A DNA stretch of 64,000 bases from Actinomadura livida (GCF_014648675.1 NZ_BMRO01000014.1:60360-124359); one strand, 5' to 3'. Shown: positions 1 through 8,716, numbered from the stretch's first letter. Notes: generated by a model from the letters alone, not told the origin. A program made the numbers and translations.

Positions 1-46
1 CCCCGAAGCTCCCGCTCCCTCCGCGAACGCGCCCGCCGAGGCCACG

Positions 47-262
47 GTGACCGATGTCACAGCCGGGCGGGACGACCGGCCGCGCCCCGGCCCGCAGGGC
101 GACATCTCCCCCGAGCAGGTGCGCGAGCATCTCCGCCGCCGGGCGATCTTCCTGCGCGAACTGGCCGAGGCCCGTGAGCTGCGCCGCCGGGTCACCCCGC
201 ACCGGTCGCGGCGCGCCCGCATCCACGCGGCGCTCCGCCGCCGGACCTTCCGCATAAATTGA
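47..262 (+). CDS. small basic protein, possibly the 3' end of a larger gene
   Basis: The frame runs from GTG 47 to TGA 262 and encodes 71 residues, very rich in Arg. A likely amphipathic helix covers about residues 21-50 (PEQVREHLRRRAIFLREL). The same frame is open to the left edge of the window, with Ala/Pro-rich sequence before the GTG, so this may be the C-terminus of a longer protein. I do not recognise a family. It lies upstream of, and on the same strand as, the tRNA-deaminase neighbourhood. Confidence 0.45.
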   Translation: MTDVTAGRDDRPRPGPQGDISPEQVREHLRRRAIFLRELAEARELRRRVTPHRSRRARIHAALRRRTFRIN

Positions 263-416
263 CGCGGATCGAGTAGGTTCCTTCCGCTGGGCACGGGTTC
301 GCGGCGCTGACTCCCGGTCTCACACGCGGGTGCGGCGCCCAGTTTCGCGTTGGTGCACGCTCGGACCGCCGCATCTGGGACCATGCCCTGGCAGGAGACG
401 CGCCGGTGGGGTGGAA

Positions 417-902
417 ATGACGGATGTGGACGCGACGGACTTCGCCGTCGTGGTGTACCGGGAAGACGAGGGCTGGGAGGCCGAGATCCTCCCGGTCGCG
501 TTGACCGAGGACCTCGCGGGGCTGATCCATGCCCTGCGCCAGCAGCCGAGCCTCGGCGGCACGATCGGGCTGGTCTCGGTCGGCGACGACTTCTTCGTGG
601 CGATCCGCCTGCTCGGCGACGACGTCATGGTGTTCCTGTCGGACGTCACGGCCTCGGTCGACTGGCCGCTGGCCGGCCAGGTCCTCGACTACCTGGACAT
701 CCCGATCCCCGAGGAGGAGGAACTCGACCAGGTCCTCCCCGTCGGCGACATGTCGATCTTCGCCGACCTCGGCCTGGACGAGATGGAGCTCGGCGCCATC
801 TCCGGCGACCTGGAGCTCTACCCGGACGAGATGCTGCTCAGCATCGCCGGCCGCATCGGCTTCGCCCCCGCCTTCGAACGCGCCATGGACGCCGTCGCCT
901 GA
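417..902 (+). CDS. putative tRNA adenosine deaminase-associated protein, copy 1
   Basis: This is a 161-residue acidic protein of the actinobacterial family that typically sits beside tadA (TIGR03941 type). I chose ATG 417 (MTDVDATDFAV) over upstream in-frame codons because GGGGTGGA precedes it and the family starts this way. It shares its layout with the next gene: a DDFF-AIRL strand (about residues 60-66), then a GLDEMELGAIS / PDEMLLSIAGRIGFAPAFE C-terminal block. Its role is unknown; the association with tRNA editing is by gene neighbourhood. The two adjacent paralogues suggest a local duplication. Confidence 0.75.
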   Translation: MTDVDATDFAVVVYREDEGWEAEILPVALTEDLAGLIHALRQQPSLGGTIGLVSVGDDFFVAIRLLGDDVMVFLSDVTASVDWPLAGQVLDYLDIPIPEEEELDQVLPVGDMSIFADLGLDEMELGAISGDLELYPDEMLLSIAGRIGFAPAFERAMDAVA

Positions 903-1025
903 CCTGACTCTCACGGCGCACCGGACACCGGCGCACCGATACAACGGGCGGTTTGCCGGGAATCGAGCCGATCCGGCGGTGGTAAGGGGTGTGACCGACG
1001 CAACCCCGTGGGTCACAATTAGCAC

Positions 1026-1463
1026 GTGACCCAATTCGCCGCCGTGTTCGCGCAGACCCCGCAGGGCTGGGTCGGCATGGAGGCCGCCCTGGCGGAGGCA
1101 GAACACGTCGATGACGTCGCCGACCTGATGCGCGAGGCGGCCGTCGAGACCTACGGCGACCCCGTCGTGCTGCTGATCGAGCAGGACGACGACTGGTTCG
1201 CGGTCGTCCGGCTGGACGGCCAGGACGAGCCGCGCGCCTACGTGTCCACCGTCCGCGAGGACGGGCTCGGCGCCCTGTTCCAGCAGCTCGTCGGCGAGGT
1301 CCCGGACGGCGACCCCGGCGGCGACCCGGCCCTCCTCGAAGACCTCGGCGTCGACGCCAAGCAGCTCAGCGACCTGGGCGAGAGCGCGCTGCCCGGCGAC
1401 GCGCTGCTCGCCGTCGCCGAGAACGCCGGCTTCGGCGAGGAGTTCGACCACCTCCGTGGCTGA
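1026..1463 (+). CDS. putative tRNA adenosine deaminase-associated protein, copy 2
   Basis: This 145-residue acidic protein starts at GTG 1026 and overlaps the tadA start by 8 bases (tadA GTG 1456, this stop 1461-1463), so the two are probably translationally coupled. It aligns with the upstream gene through DDWFAVVRLDGQDEPRAYVS and the C-terminal GDALLAVAENAGFGEEFDHL. The family is recognised only by its linkage to tadA; no catalytic motif is visible. It could modulate the deaminase or its tRNA substrate, but that is inference. Confidence 0.8.
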   Translation: MTQFAAVFAQTPQGWVGMEAALAEAEHVDDVADLMREAAVETYGDPVVLLIEQDDDWFAVVRLDGQDEPRAYVSTVREDGLGALFQQLVGEVPDGDPGGDPALLEDLGVDAKQLSDLGESALPGDALLAVAENAGFGEEFDHLRG

Positions 1464-1968
1464 CCCCGTGACCGGACCGGGCGGCGGCGGGGCGGCGGGC
1501 GACCCGGTGCTCGACGGGTTCGTCCCGGCGATGCGGCTGGCGCTGGGCGAGGCGCGCGAGGCGTTCGCGGACGGGGAGATCCCGGTCGGGGCGGTCGTCC
1601 TGGACGCGTCCGGCGAGGTCATCGGCACCGGCCGCAACGACCGGGAGCGCTCGGCGGACCCGACCGGGCACGCGGAGATCGTCGCGATGCGGGCGGCCGC
1701 GTCCGCCCTCGGGGAGTGGCGCCTGTCGGGCTGCACGCTGGTCGTGACCCTGGAGCCGTGCACGATGTGCGCGGGAGCGTCCGTCCAGGCCCGCCTGGCC
1801 CGCGTCGTCTACGGCGCGGTCGACCTGAAGGCCGGCGCGGTCGGCTCGCTGTGGGACGTCGTACGCGACCGGCGCCTCAACCACAGGCCGGAGGTCGTCG
1901 CCGAGGTCCTGGCCGACGAGTGCGGCGCGCTGCTCACCGAGTTCTTCACGCACCGCAGATTCGGGTAG
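1456..1968 (+). CDS. tadA: tRNA-specific adenosine deaminase
   Basis: A zinc-dependent deaminase that converts A34 of tRNA-Arg(ACG) to inosine. The 170-residue protein carries the cytidine-deaminase-fold motifs: HAE at residues 72-74 (His ligand, Glu proton shuttle) and PCTMC at 101-105 (two Cys ligands). The first 15 or so residues are a Gly-rich extension. The start GTG 1456 overlaps the previous gene, and the stop lies 10 bases before tRNA-Ser. Length and motifs are normal for the family. Confidence 0.95.
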   Translation: MADPVTGPGGGGAAGDPVLDGFVPAMRLALGEAREAFADGEIPVGAVVLDASGEVIGTGRNDRERSADPTGHAEIVAMRAAASALGEWRLSGCTLVVTLEPCTMCAGASVQARLARVVYGAVDLKAGAVGSLWDVVRDRRLNHRPEVVAEVLADECGALLTEFFTHRRFG

Positions 1969-1978
1969 GCTCTCCCGC

Positions 1979-2066
1979 GGTGGTGTCGCCTAGTGGACGA
2001 GGGCGCACGCCTCGAAAGCGTGTGAAGTGCAAGCTTCCGTGGGTTCGAATCCCACCACCACCGCCA
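1979..2066 (+). tRNA. tRNA-Ser (anticodon CGA)
   Basis: The cloverleaf folds by eye. The acceptor stem GGTGGTG (1979-1985) pairs with CACCACC (2056-2062). The anticodon stem CACGC/GCGTG closes the loop CTCGAAA, giving anticodon CGA for UCG codons. A long variable arm with GAAG/CTTC marks a class II tRNA, and the T arm is GTGGG-TTCGAAT-CCCAC. The discriminator G 2063 is followed by an encoded CCA (2064-2066). Confidence 0.97.
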
Positions 2067-2156
2067 TTCTGAACCGCCCCGGCGCGCGCCGCGGGGCCGG
2101 GTCTTCGAGGACGGGGGACGGACGGCCCCTGAACCGGCCGCGCTAGGCTGCCGCCC

Positions 2157-4199
2157 GTGCCTGAGGATCTTGGGGAACTCCTGGCCGGAAGATACCGGCT
2201 CCTCACACTGATCGGCCGCGGCGGCATGGGCGCGGTATGGCGCGCCTGGGACTCCGAACTCGGCCGCACGGTCGCGGTCAAGGAACTGCGGCTGCCCGAG
2301 CACGTCGGAGCGGACGAACGCCGCGTCTGCTACGCCCGGATGGACCGTGAGGCCCGCGCCGCGGGACGGCTCCGGCATCCCGGGATCATCACCGTCCACG
2401 ACCGGGTGTCCGGCGAGGACGGCCGCCCGTGGATCGTGATGGAGTTCGTCGAGGGCGGCTCGCTGCAGGACCTCCTGGCCGACGAGAAGCGCCTGCCGGT
2501 CGGCCGGGTCGCCCGGATCGGCGCGCAGATGCTGGCGGCGCTGCGCCTGGCCCACCGCCACGGCATCGTGCACCGCGACGTCAAGCCCGCCAACGTGCTG
2601 CTCGAAGGCGACCGGGTCGTGCTGACCGACTTCGGCATCGCCGCATTGGACGGCGACGTCACCCTCACCCGGTCCGGCGCCATCATCGGCACCCCGGCGT
2701 TCATGGCCCCCGAGCAGGTCCGCGGGAAGGCCGCGACCCCCGAATCGGACCTGTGGTCGCTGGGCGCCACCCTCTTCGCGGCGGTCGAGGGCGGCCCGCC
2801 GTTCACCGGCACCAGCCCCGGCTCGGTCTTCGTCGCCATAGCCACCGAGGACCCCGCTCCCTGCGTCCACGCCGGGCCGCTAGGCGAGGTGCTCACCGGT
2901 CTCCTCCGCAAGGACCCGGCGGAACGGCTGACCGCGGACCGCGCGGAGGAACTCCTGACCGCCCTCGCCGCCGAGCCCGCTCCGGCGCCGCCCACCGACG
3001 ACCGGGCGGCCGCCCAGCCGGGACCACCCCCGCGTCCGGTCCCGCACGTTCAGACGCCGCCACCCGGGCCCCCGCCGCAACCCGCGCCGCCGGGGAACTG
3101 GGCGGGCCCCACACGGCGGGGAGCGCCGTCGCCGTCCGCGCGGCCGAGCCTCCCGCTCCTCATCGGCGGCCTGGCCGCCGCGTCCGCGTTGCTCCTCGTG
3201 ACCGGCGCGGCGGTTTTCTGGCCGGACGGCGGCAACGCCCCGGCCGCCGAGACATCCGGCTCCGGGCCGGCCAGCAGCCCGCCTGCTCCGCCGACTCCCG
3301 GTCCGGTGAGCACAGGCAAGGCGTACCGCACCCTCAAGACCCCCGACTGGGCGCGCTCCGTGTCGTTCAGTCCGGATGGGCAGGCACTGGCCGCCGGGCT
3401 TGAGGGTGGCTCCATCAGGCTGTGGAACATGCCCGGCGGCGACGTCGACGCAACGATGAAGGTCGACGCGCGCTCGGTTCCCCTGGTGGCGTTCAGGAAG
3501 AACGGGAAAAGCCTGATCAGCGGCCAGTGGGACGGCTCGGTGCGGCTCTGGAACGTGGCATCCCGAAGTTCCTCGATCATCGTGCCCGCCCCCGACGGCT
3601 CCGGCGGCATCGCGGTGAGCCCCGACGGGACCATGGTCGCGCGGAGCGAAGGAAAGAAGATCCGACTCTCGGACGTGGCGGAGAAGCGCACAGCCCGCGT
3701 CCTGAGCGGCCACACCGAGTCCGTCGGTTCCGTCGCGTTCAGCCAGGACGGCAAGCTTCTGGCCAGTTCGAGCACCCTCAGTGACACCGTGCGGATCTGG
3801 GACGTGGCGTCAGGCCGCAGCCTCCGGGACATCCCCAGCGAGCCACTCGCCATCTTCGCCGACGACCTGGCCTTCGCCCCGGACGGCAGGACTTTGGCCA
3901 AGAGCAATGACGACAACAGCATCCAACTCTGGGACGTCGCCAGGGGCAAGCCGACCGCAACCCTCACCAACGAGGAGGACGACAGCTACTTCGCCCTGGC
4001 GTTCAGCCCAGACGGGAAGACCCTCGCCGCCGGCACCGGCAGAAACGGTATCCAGCTGTGGGACGTCCCAAGCGCCCGCGTGACCACGATCCTGTCCGGC
4101 CATGAATCCACGGTCGGCGGACTCGCCTTCAGCTCAGACGGCAGAACCCTGGCCAGCGCCAGCACCGACAAAACCGTCCGCCTATGGCACGTCCCCTGA
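2157..4199 (+). CDS. Ser/Thr protein kinase with C-terminal WD40 repeats
   Basis: A 680-residue PknB-type membrane kinase. The Gly-rich loop GRGGMGAVW lies near residues 20-28, the Lys is VAVK42, the catalytic loop HRDVKPAN is at 139-146 and DFG at 158-160. A Pro-rich juxtamembrane linker (about 275-330) leads to one transmembrane helix (about 332-354). The outer part holds six or seven WD40 blades with repeated FSPDG...LWDV motifs, a sensor or scaffold domain outside the cell. The start is GTG 2157. The gene stands alone and ends 10 bases from the convergent EamA gene, so its substrate is unknown. Confidence 0.93.
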   Translation: MPEDLGELLAGRYRLLTLIGRGGMGAVWRAWDSELGRTVAVKELRLPEHVGADERRVCYARMDREARAAGRLRHPGIITVHDRVSGEDGRPWIVMEFVEGGSLQDLLADEKRLPVGRVARIGAQMLAALRLAHRHGIVHRDVKPANVLLEGDRVVLTDFGIAALDGDVTLTRSGAIIGTPAFMAPEQVRGKAATPESDLWSLGATLFAAVEGGPPFTGTSPGSVFVAIATEDPAPCVHAGPLGEVLTGLLRKDPAERLTADRAEELLTALAAEPAPAPPTDDRAAAQPGPPPRPVPHVQTPPPGPPPQPAPPGNWAGPTRRGAPSPSARPSLPLLIGGLAAASALLLVTGAAVFWPDGGNAPAAETSGSGPASSPPAPPTPGPVSTGKAYRTLKTPDWARSVSFSPDGQALAAGLEGGSIRLWNMPGGDVDATMKVDARSVPLVAFRKNGKSLISGQWDGSVRLWNVASRSSSIIVPAPDGSGGIAVSPDGTMVARSEGKKIRLSDVAEKRTARVLSGHTESVGSVAFSQDGKLLASSSTLSDTVRIWDVASGRSLRDIPSEPLAIFADDLAFAPDGRTLAKSNDDNSIQLWDVARGKPTATLTNEEDDSYFALAFSPDGKTLAAGTGRNGIQLWDVPSARVTTILSGHESTVGGLAFSSDGRTLASASTDKTVRLWHVP

Positions 4200-4209
4200 C
4201 GGCACCCGT

Positions 4210-5088
4210 TCAGCCGACCGTTACGAGGGCTACGCCGGCTACGGCTATTGCCATGCCGAGGCGTTGGATGGCGCGGAGGCGTTCGGTGTAGGCGACTCTT
4301 GCCAGGAGGACGGTGATGGCCGGGTAGAGGGACGTGAGGACGGCGGCGAGGCTGAGCATGCCCTTGTGGGCGGCCAGGAAGTAGAGGACGTTCGCGCCCG
4401 CGTCGAGGGTGCCGGACAGCAGGGCCAGTCCGATCAGCGTGCGTCCGGACAGGCGGGGGCCGAGGTCGCCGCCGCGGAGGGCCAGGGCCAGGAGCGCGGC
4501 GGCGACGATGACCACGTTGCCGACGCGGGCGCCGACGATCGGCCAGAGGCCGCTGCCGTCCCCCGCGGTCTTCAGCAGGACGAAGAAGACGCCGAAGCAG
4601 GTGCCGGACAGCCCGGCCATGAGCGGGCCCGAGTCGAGGTGGCGCCGCCAGCCGGGCGCGGTGGCCGCCGCGCTGCGCTCGTCGCCGGCCTCCATGCTGA
4701 CCAGGGCGATCGCGACGAGGCACAGCAGGACGCCGGCGGCGACGGACACGTCCAGCCGCTCGCCCCGGGTGATGCCCACGGCCACCGGCAGGACCGCGGC
4801 GGCGAGCGCGGACACCGGCGCCACCACGTTCATCGGCCCCCGCGCGAGCGCCCGGTAGAAGGCGATCAGGCCCGCCCCGCCGGCCAGGCCCGCCGTGAAG
4901 CCCCAGGCGATCGGGCCGGGGGCGGCGCCGCCGCCGGCGAGGAGCGCGGACACCAGGATGATCACGAAGCCGACGGGGACGCACCAGCTCAGGGTGCGCA
5001 GGGCCGTCGACCGGCGTGTCACGGCGCCGCCGAGGAAGTCGGCCACGCCGTAGGCGAGGGCCGCGCTCAGGGCGAGGACCGTGACCAT
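4210..5088 (-). CDS. EamA/DMT-family transporter
   Basis: A 292-residue integral membrane protein with about ten hydrophobic helices in two EamA halves (drug/metabolite transporter superfamily). The first half starts MVTVLALSAALAYGVADFLG; the second begins near MAGLSGTCFGVFFVLL. ATG 5088 was chosen because it overlaps the stop of the upstream B3/B4 gene by one base (TGATG), implying coupled translation. The substrate cannot be predicted. The linkage to a B3/B4 protein is common in actinobacteria, but its meaning is unknown. Confidence 0.88.
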   Translation of the reverse strand: MVTVLALSAALAYGVADFLGGAVTRRSTALRTLSWCVPVGFVIILVSALLAGGGAAPGPIAWGFTAGLAGGAGLIAFYRALARGPMNVVAPVSALAAAVLPVAVGITRGERLDVSVAAGVLLCLVAIALVSMEAGDERSAAATAPGWRRHLDSGPLMAGLSGTCFGVFFVLLKTAGDGSGLWPIVGARVGNVVIVAAALLALALRGGDLGPRLSGRTLIGLALLSGTLDAGANVLYFLAAHKGMLSLAAVLTSLYPAITVLLARVAYTERLRAIQRLGMAIAVAGVALVTVG

Positions 5089-5759
5089 CACCGCCCGCCG
5101 ATCAGCCGGCTCGCGACGCGCGCGTCCGGGGCGATCTGGCGGAGCATGGCGGCCAGCCGGTCGCCCGCCTCGGCGAGCCGGTCGAGCGGGTAGGGCTCCA
5201 GGCGTTCGAGCAGGAAGAGGCCGTTCTTCGTGTGCTCGGTCAGGCGGGTCCGGACGCATTGCCGCCAGTTCCAGCGGCGGCAGGTGACGCCCGCGTCGTC
5301 GCGCCAGACGACCTCCCCGGCGGCGGGGTGCTCGACGGCGGGCTCCCCGCCCGCGACCACGTCGAACGGCTCGTCGCCGGTGGCCCTGACCAGGCGCGCG
5401 GGGCCCTGGTAGGCGTCGAGGTCCTCGCCGCCGATCGGCAGCGCGTACTCGACGCTGACGGCGTTGTAGGCGTCCACGACCTTGTTGATGGAGGGGAGGG
5501 CGTCGGCCCGGCGGAGGAGCGCGTCGACGGAGGGGCGGGTGCGCTGGGGCTTGGAGCCGAAGGCCCGGTAGGCGTCGCGCCATGCCTCCACGTGCGGGTC
5601 GGCGGCGTCCGCCTTCCCGGCCGCCTCGGCCAGCCAGCCCTGCGACTCCGCGTCGCCGGGCCCGTTGACCAGCCCTTCGGCGGTCATCACGAGCACGGCG
5701 AAATCGGGACGCAGCTCCCGGACGGCCTCGTCGACCTCGATCCGCTCCAGCATCTCCAC
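5088..5759 (-). CDS. B3/B4 tRNA-binding domain protein
   Basis: A 223-residue stand-alone homologue of the B3/B4 domain of the phenylalanyl-tRNA synthetase beta chain (COG3382-like). Typical motifs are PSVDALLRRADALPSINKVVDAYN at about residues 74-97 (quoted here only to identify the segment), ALPIGGEDLD and a late W-NWRQC stretch. Stand-alone members are suspected to act in editing or other non-synthetase roles. The stop overlaps the EamA start, forming a two-gene operon. The start is ATG 5759. Confidence 0.82.
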   Translation of the reverse strand: MEMLERIEVDEAVRELRPDFAVLVMTAEGLVNGPGDAESQGWLAEAAGKADAADPHVEAWRDAYRAFGSKPQRTRPSVDALLRRADALPSINKVVDAYNAVSVEYALPIGGEDLDAYQGPARLVRATGDEPFDVVAGGEPAVEHPAAGEVVWRDDAGVTCRRWNWRQCVRTRLTEHTKNGLFLLERLEPYPLDRLAEAGDRLAAMLRQIAPDARVASRLIGGR

Positions 5760-5769
5760 CCTCCGACGG

Positions 5770-6456
5770 TCACTTTAATGACATATGGATGTCAGTATAA
5801 CGACCACGGCCGTTGACGAGCACCTCGCGGACCCATCGGTCCCGCGGCTGGACGTGCAGCCTCCAGTAGTGCTCGGCGATGTCGTCCGGATCGAAGTCCG
5901 TGCCGGGAGCGACCGGGCCGGCCACGGTGACGCTCGCCACGTGCACGCCGGACGGCCCGTACTCCTGGTCGAGCAGCTCCGCGAGGGTCCGCACCCCCGC
6001 CTTGCCGAGCGAGAGGCTCACGTACCGCCGTTTCGGCTCGGGCATCCCCCCGGTCATGATGAACGACCCGCCGCCGCGCCGCGCCATCGCCGGTGCGAGA
6101 TGGGCGGCGGCGGTCAGCGCACCGAGCACGTTCACCGTCCACGCGTCCAGCTGGGCGCGGACCGGCAGCTCACCGGGCGCGTCCGCCTGGATCTTCGCCG
6201 CGTTGTACACGACGGCGTCGGGTGGGCCGAGTTCGGCGGTCACCTCGTCCAGGGCGTCGCGCAGGGCGTCCTCGTCGGCGCTGTCGGCCACCCGGGTCAT
6301 GACGCGGGCGTCCCGCGGCTCGATGCTCTCGGCCGCCTCCTTCAACGTCCGCTCCCCGCGCGCGATGAGGGCGACCGGCATCCCCTCCCGCGCGAACCGG
6401 CGGGCCACGGCGCCGCCGATCCCCGGTCCCGCACCGATGATCACTGCTCCGCTCAT
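5770..6456 (-). CDS. short-chain dehydrogenase/reductase
   Basis: A 228-residue Rossmann-fold oxidoreductase. The nucleotide-binding motif is VIIGAGPGIGGAVARRF near residues 5-21, with NAA at about 90. The usual S-Y-K triad is degenerate: the region reads VSLSLGKAG, so the Tyr is replaced by Leu or shifted, which suggests an atypical SDR. ATG 6456 has a strong ribosome site (GCAGGAGGTT, 6461-6470). It is divergent from a MerR gene, and its promoter overlaps a dyad in the shared region. Confidence 0.88.
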   Translation of the reverse strand: MSGAVIIGAGPGIGGAVARRFAREGMPVALIARGERTLKEAAESIEPRDARVMTRVADSADEDALRDALDEVTAELGPPDAVVYNAAKIQADAPGELPVRAQLDAWTVNVLGALTAAAHLAPAMARRGGGSFIMTGGMPEPKRRYVSLSLGKAGVRTLAELLDQEYGPSGVHVASVTVAGPVAPGTDFDPDDIAEHYWRLHVQPRDRWVREVLVNGRGRYTDIHMSLK

Positions 6457-6486
6457 CAGAACCTCCTGCTGGTCGGCGACAATGGG

Positions 6487-6518
6487 ACGGTAAAGCGTGA
6501 CATCGATGTGAAGGTCAA
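6487..6518 (-). promoter_or_regulatory. MerR-type promoter of the SDR gene
   Basis: On the minus strand TTGACC (6518-6513) and TACCGT (6492-6487) are separated by a 20-base spacer. The spacer contains the perfect dyad ACATCGATGT (6500-6509). An over-long spacer around a dyad is the hallmark of promoters activated by MerR-family proteins, and a merR gene starts 14 bases from the -35 end. The assignment rests on spacing and context only. Confidence 0.5.
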
Positions 6519-6531
6519 CCCGGAGGACGCG

Positions 6532-6897
6532 ATGCGGATCGGTGAACTGGCCGGCGCGACAGGGGTGAGCCGGCGGCTGCTGCGCTACTACGAGGAGCAG
6601 GGGCTCCTCAAGCCCGTCCGGCGCCCGAACGGCTATCGGGAGTACTCCCCGTCGGACGTCGCCGCGGTCCGCCACATCCGCGCCCTGCTCGCGGCCGGCT
6701 TCCCCACGGCGGTGATCGCCCGGCTGCTGGACTGCGTGCACGACGTGGACGGCCGGGTGGTGCCGTCGCCCTGCCCGGCCATGGTCAGCGAACTGCGCCG
6801 CGAGCGTGATCGCGTGACCGAGGCCCTCGACCGCCTGGAGGCGTCCCGGCGCGTGCTCGACTCGATGCTGACGTCCGTCCTCAGCCGGAGCGCCTGA
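6532..6897 (+). CDS. MerR-family transcriptional regulator
   Basis: A 121-residue regulator with the MerR winged helix at the N-terminus (MRIGELAGATGVSRRLLRYY) and a helical dimerisation coil. I chose ATG 6532 because GGAGGACGCG precedes it and the family starts with MRIGELA. A C-terminal CVHDVDGRVVPSPCP segment has two Cys that might sense a ligand or metal. It is divergent from the SDR gene and probably controls that promoter. Confidence 0.9.
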   Translation: MRIGELAGATGVSRRLLRYYEEQGLLKPVRRPNGYREYSPSDVAAVRHIRALLAAGFPTAVIARLLDCVHDVDGRVVPSPCPAMVSELRRERDRVTEALDRLEASRRVLDSMLTSVLSRSA

Positions 6898-6970
6898 CAT
6901 CGGGGGAGGCCGTCGAGGCTTCGGGGGCCGATACGGGCCTGCGGGACACTGATCACGTGGTGGGACCGGG

Positions 6971-7549
6971 ATGGCTGGAGGGCGATTGAGCGAGCAGGGC
7001 GCGATCGGGGAGGCCGTGGCGCGGACCGTCCGGGCCCTCCGGGCCGGGCACGGGTGGAGCCTGGACGAGCTGGCGGGGCGCGCCGGGGTGAGCAAGGGCG
7101 TCCTGGTGGGGCTGGAGCAGGGGCGCGGCAACCCGAACCTGGGGACGCTCATCCGCATCTCGGACGCGCTGGGCGTGCCGCTGACCCGGCTGGTGCAGGT
7201 CGAGGAGGAGCCGCCGGTGCGGATGTTCCGGCCGGAGCGGCACGTGGTGCTGTGGGAGGGCGAGCACGGCGGGACGGGGACGCTGCTCGCCGGGAGCGAT
7301 CCGCGGCCGTCGCTGGAGCTGTGGCAGTGGCACCTGCGGCCGGGGGAGACGCGGGAGAGCGACGCGCACGTGCCCGGCACCAAGGAGATCGTCTACGTGC
7401 AGGAGGGGACGCTGACGCTCGGCGTCGACGGCCGGACGGATCTCGTGGAGGCGGGCGCGGCGGCCGTGTTCGTCGGCGACCGCCCCCACTCCTACGGCAA
7501 CGCGGGCAAGGGGGAGGTCCGCTTCGTGCTGGCCGTCCTCGACCTCTGA
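6971..7549 (+). CDS. XRE-family regulator with cupin sensor domain
   Basis: A 192-residue protein. Residues about 12-70 form a Cro/C1 helix-turn-helix (LAGRAGVSKGVLVGLEQG); residues about 115-190 form a double-stranded beta-helix cupin (GTKEIVYVQEGTLTLGVDG, then FVGDRPHSYGN). The fusion is typical of repressors that sense a small metabolite. ATG 6971 is given; TTG 6986, preceded by GGAGGGCGA, is an equally good start. It ends 15 bases from the convergent clamp gene. Confidence 0.88.
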   Translation: MAGGRLSEQGAIGEAVARTVRALRAGHGWSLDELAGRAGVSKGVLVGLEQGRGNPNLGTLIRISDALGVPLTRLVQVEEEPPVRMFRPERHVVLWEGEHGGTGTLLAGSDPRPSLELWQWHLRPGETRESDAHVPGTKEIVYVQEGTLTLGVDGRTDLVEAGAAAVFVGDRPHSYGNAGKGEVRFVLAVLDL

Positions 7550-7564
7550 GCCGGGGCCCGGGGG

Positions 7565-8716
7565 TCAGGAGTTCAGGCGGACGGGCATCACCAGGTAGCG
7601 GTAGCCGGTGTCGGCCTGGTCTCCGGGGGCGTCCTCGTCGTCGTCCTTCTTGTCGGGGATGGCGGTGAGCAGGGCCGCCTTGGTGGGGCCCGCGCATTCG
7701 AGGCGGGCGTACTCGGTGTCGATTCCGGCCAGGCCGTCCAGGAGGTACTGCGGGGCGAACGCGATGTCGATGTCGTCGCCGGTGAACTCGACCTCAAGGC
7801 TCTCGTTGGCGCGGGCGGAGTCGCCGGTCGCGGCTCGGATGCGGACCTCGCCGGAGGTGAACGCGAGCTGGATCGGGGTGCCGCGCTCGGTGACGAGGGC
7901 GGCCCGCTTGAGTGCCTCGGTGAACGGGGCGACGCGGATCTCTGCGATGGACGACCAGGTGCCGGTCAGCCGGGACTTGTAGTTGATGTACTGGTCGTCC
8001 AGGAGACGGCTGGTCATGCTGCGGCCGCCGCCGGAGACGCCGATGAGGTTGTCGCCGGCGCCGCCCAGGCTGATGGTGACGTCCTCGCCGCGCCGGATCG
8101 CCTTGGCCGTGTCGGCGAGGGTCCGGGCGGGGACGACGACGCCCGCGGTGAAGCCGGCATCGGCGGGGGACCAGGTCAGCTCGCGTGCGGCGATGCGGTA
8201 GCGGTCGGTGCAGGCCATCCACATCGTGTCGCCCTCGATGTCGATGCGGACGCCGGTGAGCATCGGCAGGGTGTCGTCGCGCCCGGCGGCGGGAGTGACC
8301 TGGCCGATCGCGGTGGCGAACAGGTCGCTCGGGATGGTGCCGGCCTGGGCGGGCGGCTCGGGAAGGGTGGGGTAGTCCTCGACCGGGAGCGTGCGGAGCC
8401 CGAACTCGGCGGGGCCGCAGCGGACCACGACCTCGGCGCCCTTGGTGAAGATGTCCACAGGCTGTGGAGGAAGGTTCCGCACGATGTCCGACAGCAGCCG
8501 CCCGGGGACGAGGACGAGGCCCGGCTCGGTGACGGTGGCATCGTCCCGGGCACGGGCGGACACCTCGTAGTCGAACCCGGCGAGGGTCAGTTCCCCCTCG
8601 GCGGTCGCCTCGATGAGCATGCCCGCGAGGACGGGCAGGGCGGGACGGGCCGGCAGCGTCCGGGCCGCCCACGCCACGGCGTCGGCGAGGGTCTGGCGGT
8701 CGACTCGGAGCTCCAC
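7565..8716 (-). CDS. DNA polymerase III beta sliding-clamp paralogue
   Basis: A 383-residue beta-clamp-fold protein. It starts MELRVDRQTLADAVAWAART and ends in the typical strand YRYLVMPVRLNS, and it contains LPMLTGVRIDIEGD and TDRYRIAARELTW in the central domain. No dnaA or recF lies nearby, so this is unlikely to be the primary dnaN of the oriC locus and is probably a second clamp. It is followed at once on the same strand side by ogt and adaA-alkA, which suggests a DNA-repair role. An acidic loop (KKDDDEDAPGDQ) precedes the last strand. Confidence 0.9.
   Translation of the reverse strand: MELRVDRQTLADAVAWAARTLPARPALPVLAGMLIEATAEGELTLAGFDYEVSARARDDATVTEPGLVLVPGRLLSDIVRNLPPQPVDIFTKGAEVVVRCGPAEFGLRTLPVEDYPTLPEPPAQAGTIPSDLFATAIGQVTPAAGRDDTLPMLTGVRIDIEGDTMWMACTDRYRIAARELTWSPADAGFTAGVVVPARTLADTAKAIRRGEDVTISLGGAGDNLIGVSGGGRSMTSRLLDDQYINYKSRLTGTWSSIAEIRVAPFTEALKRAALVTERGTPIQLAFTSGEVRIRAATGDSARANESLEVEFTGDDIDIAFAPQYLLDGLAGIDTEYARLECAGPTKAALLTAIPDKKDDDEDAPGDQADTGYRYLVMPVRLNS

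Noticed and set aside
192..1763. A 523-codon minus-strand frame over the deaminase-associated genes
   Set aside because: It is antisense to three genes with recognisable products and has shadow-like composition.
7565..8716. Primary dnaN of an oriC locus
   Set aside because: No dnaA, recF or gyrB is adjacent; repair genes surround it instead.
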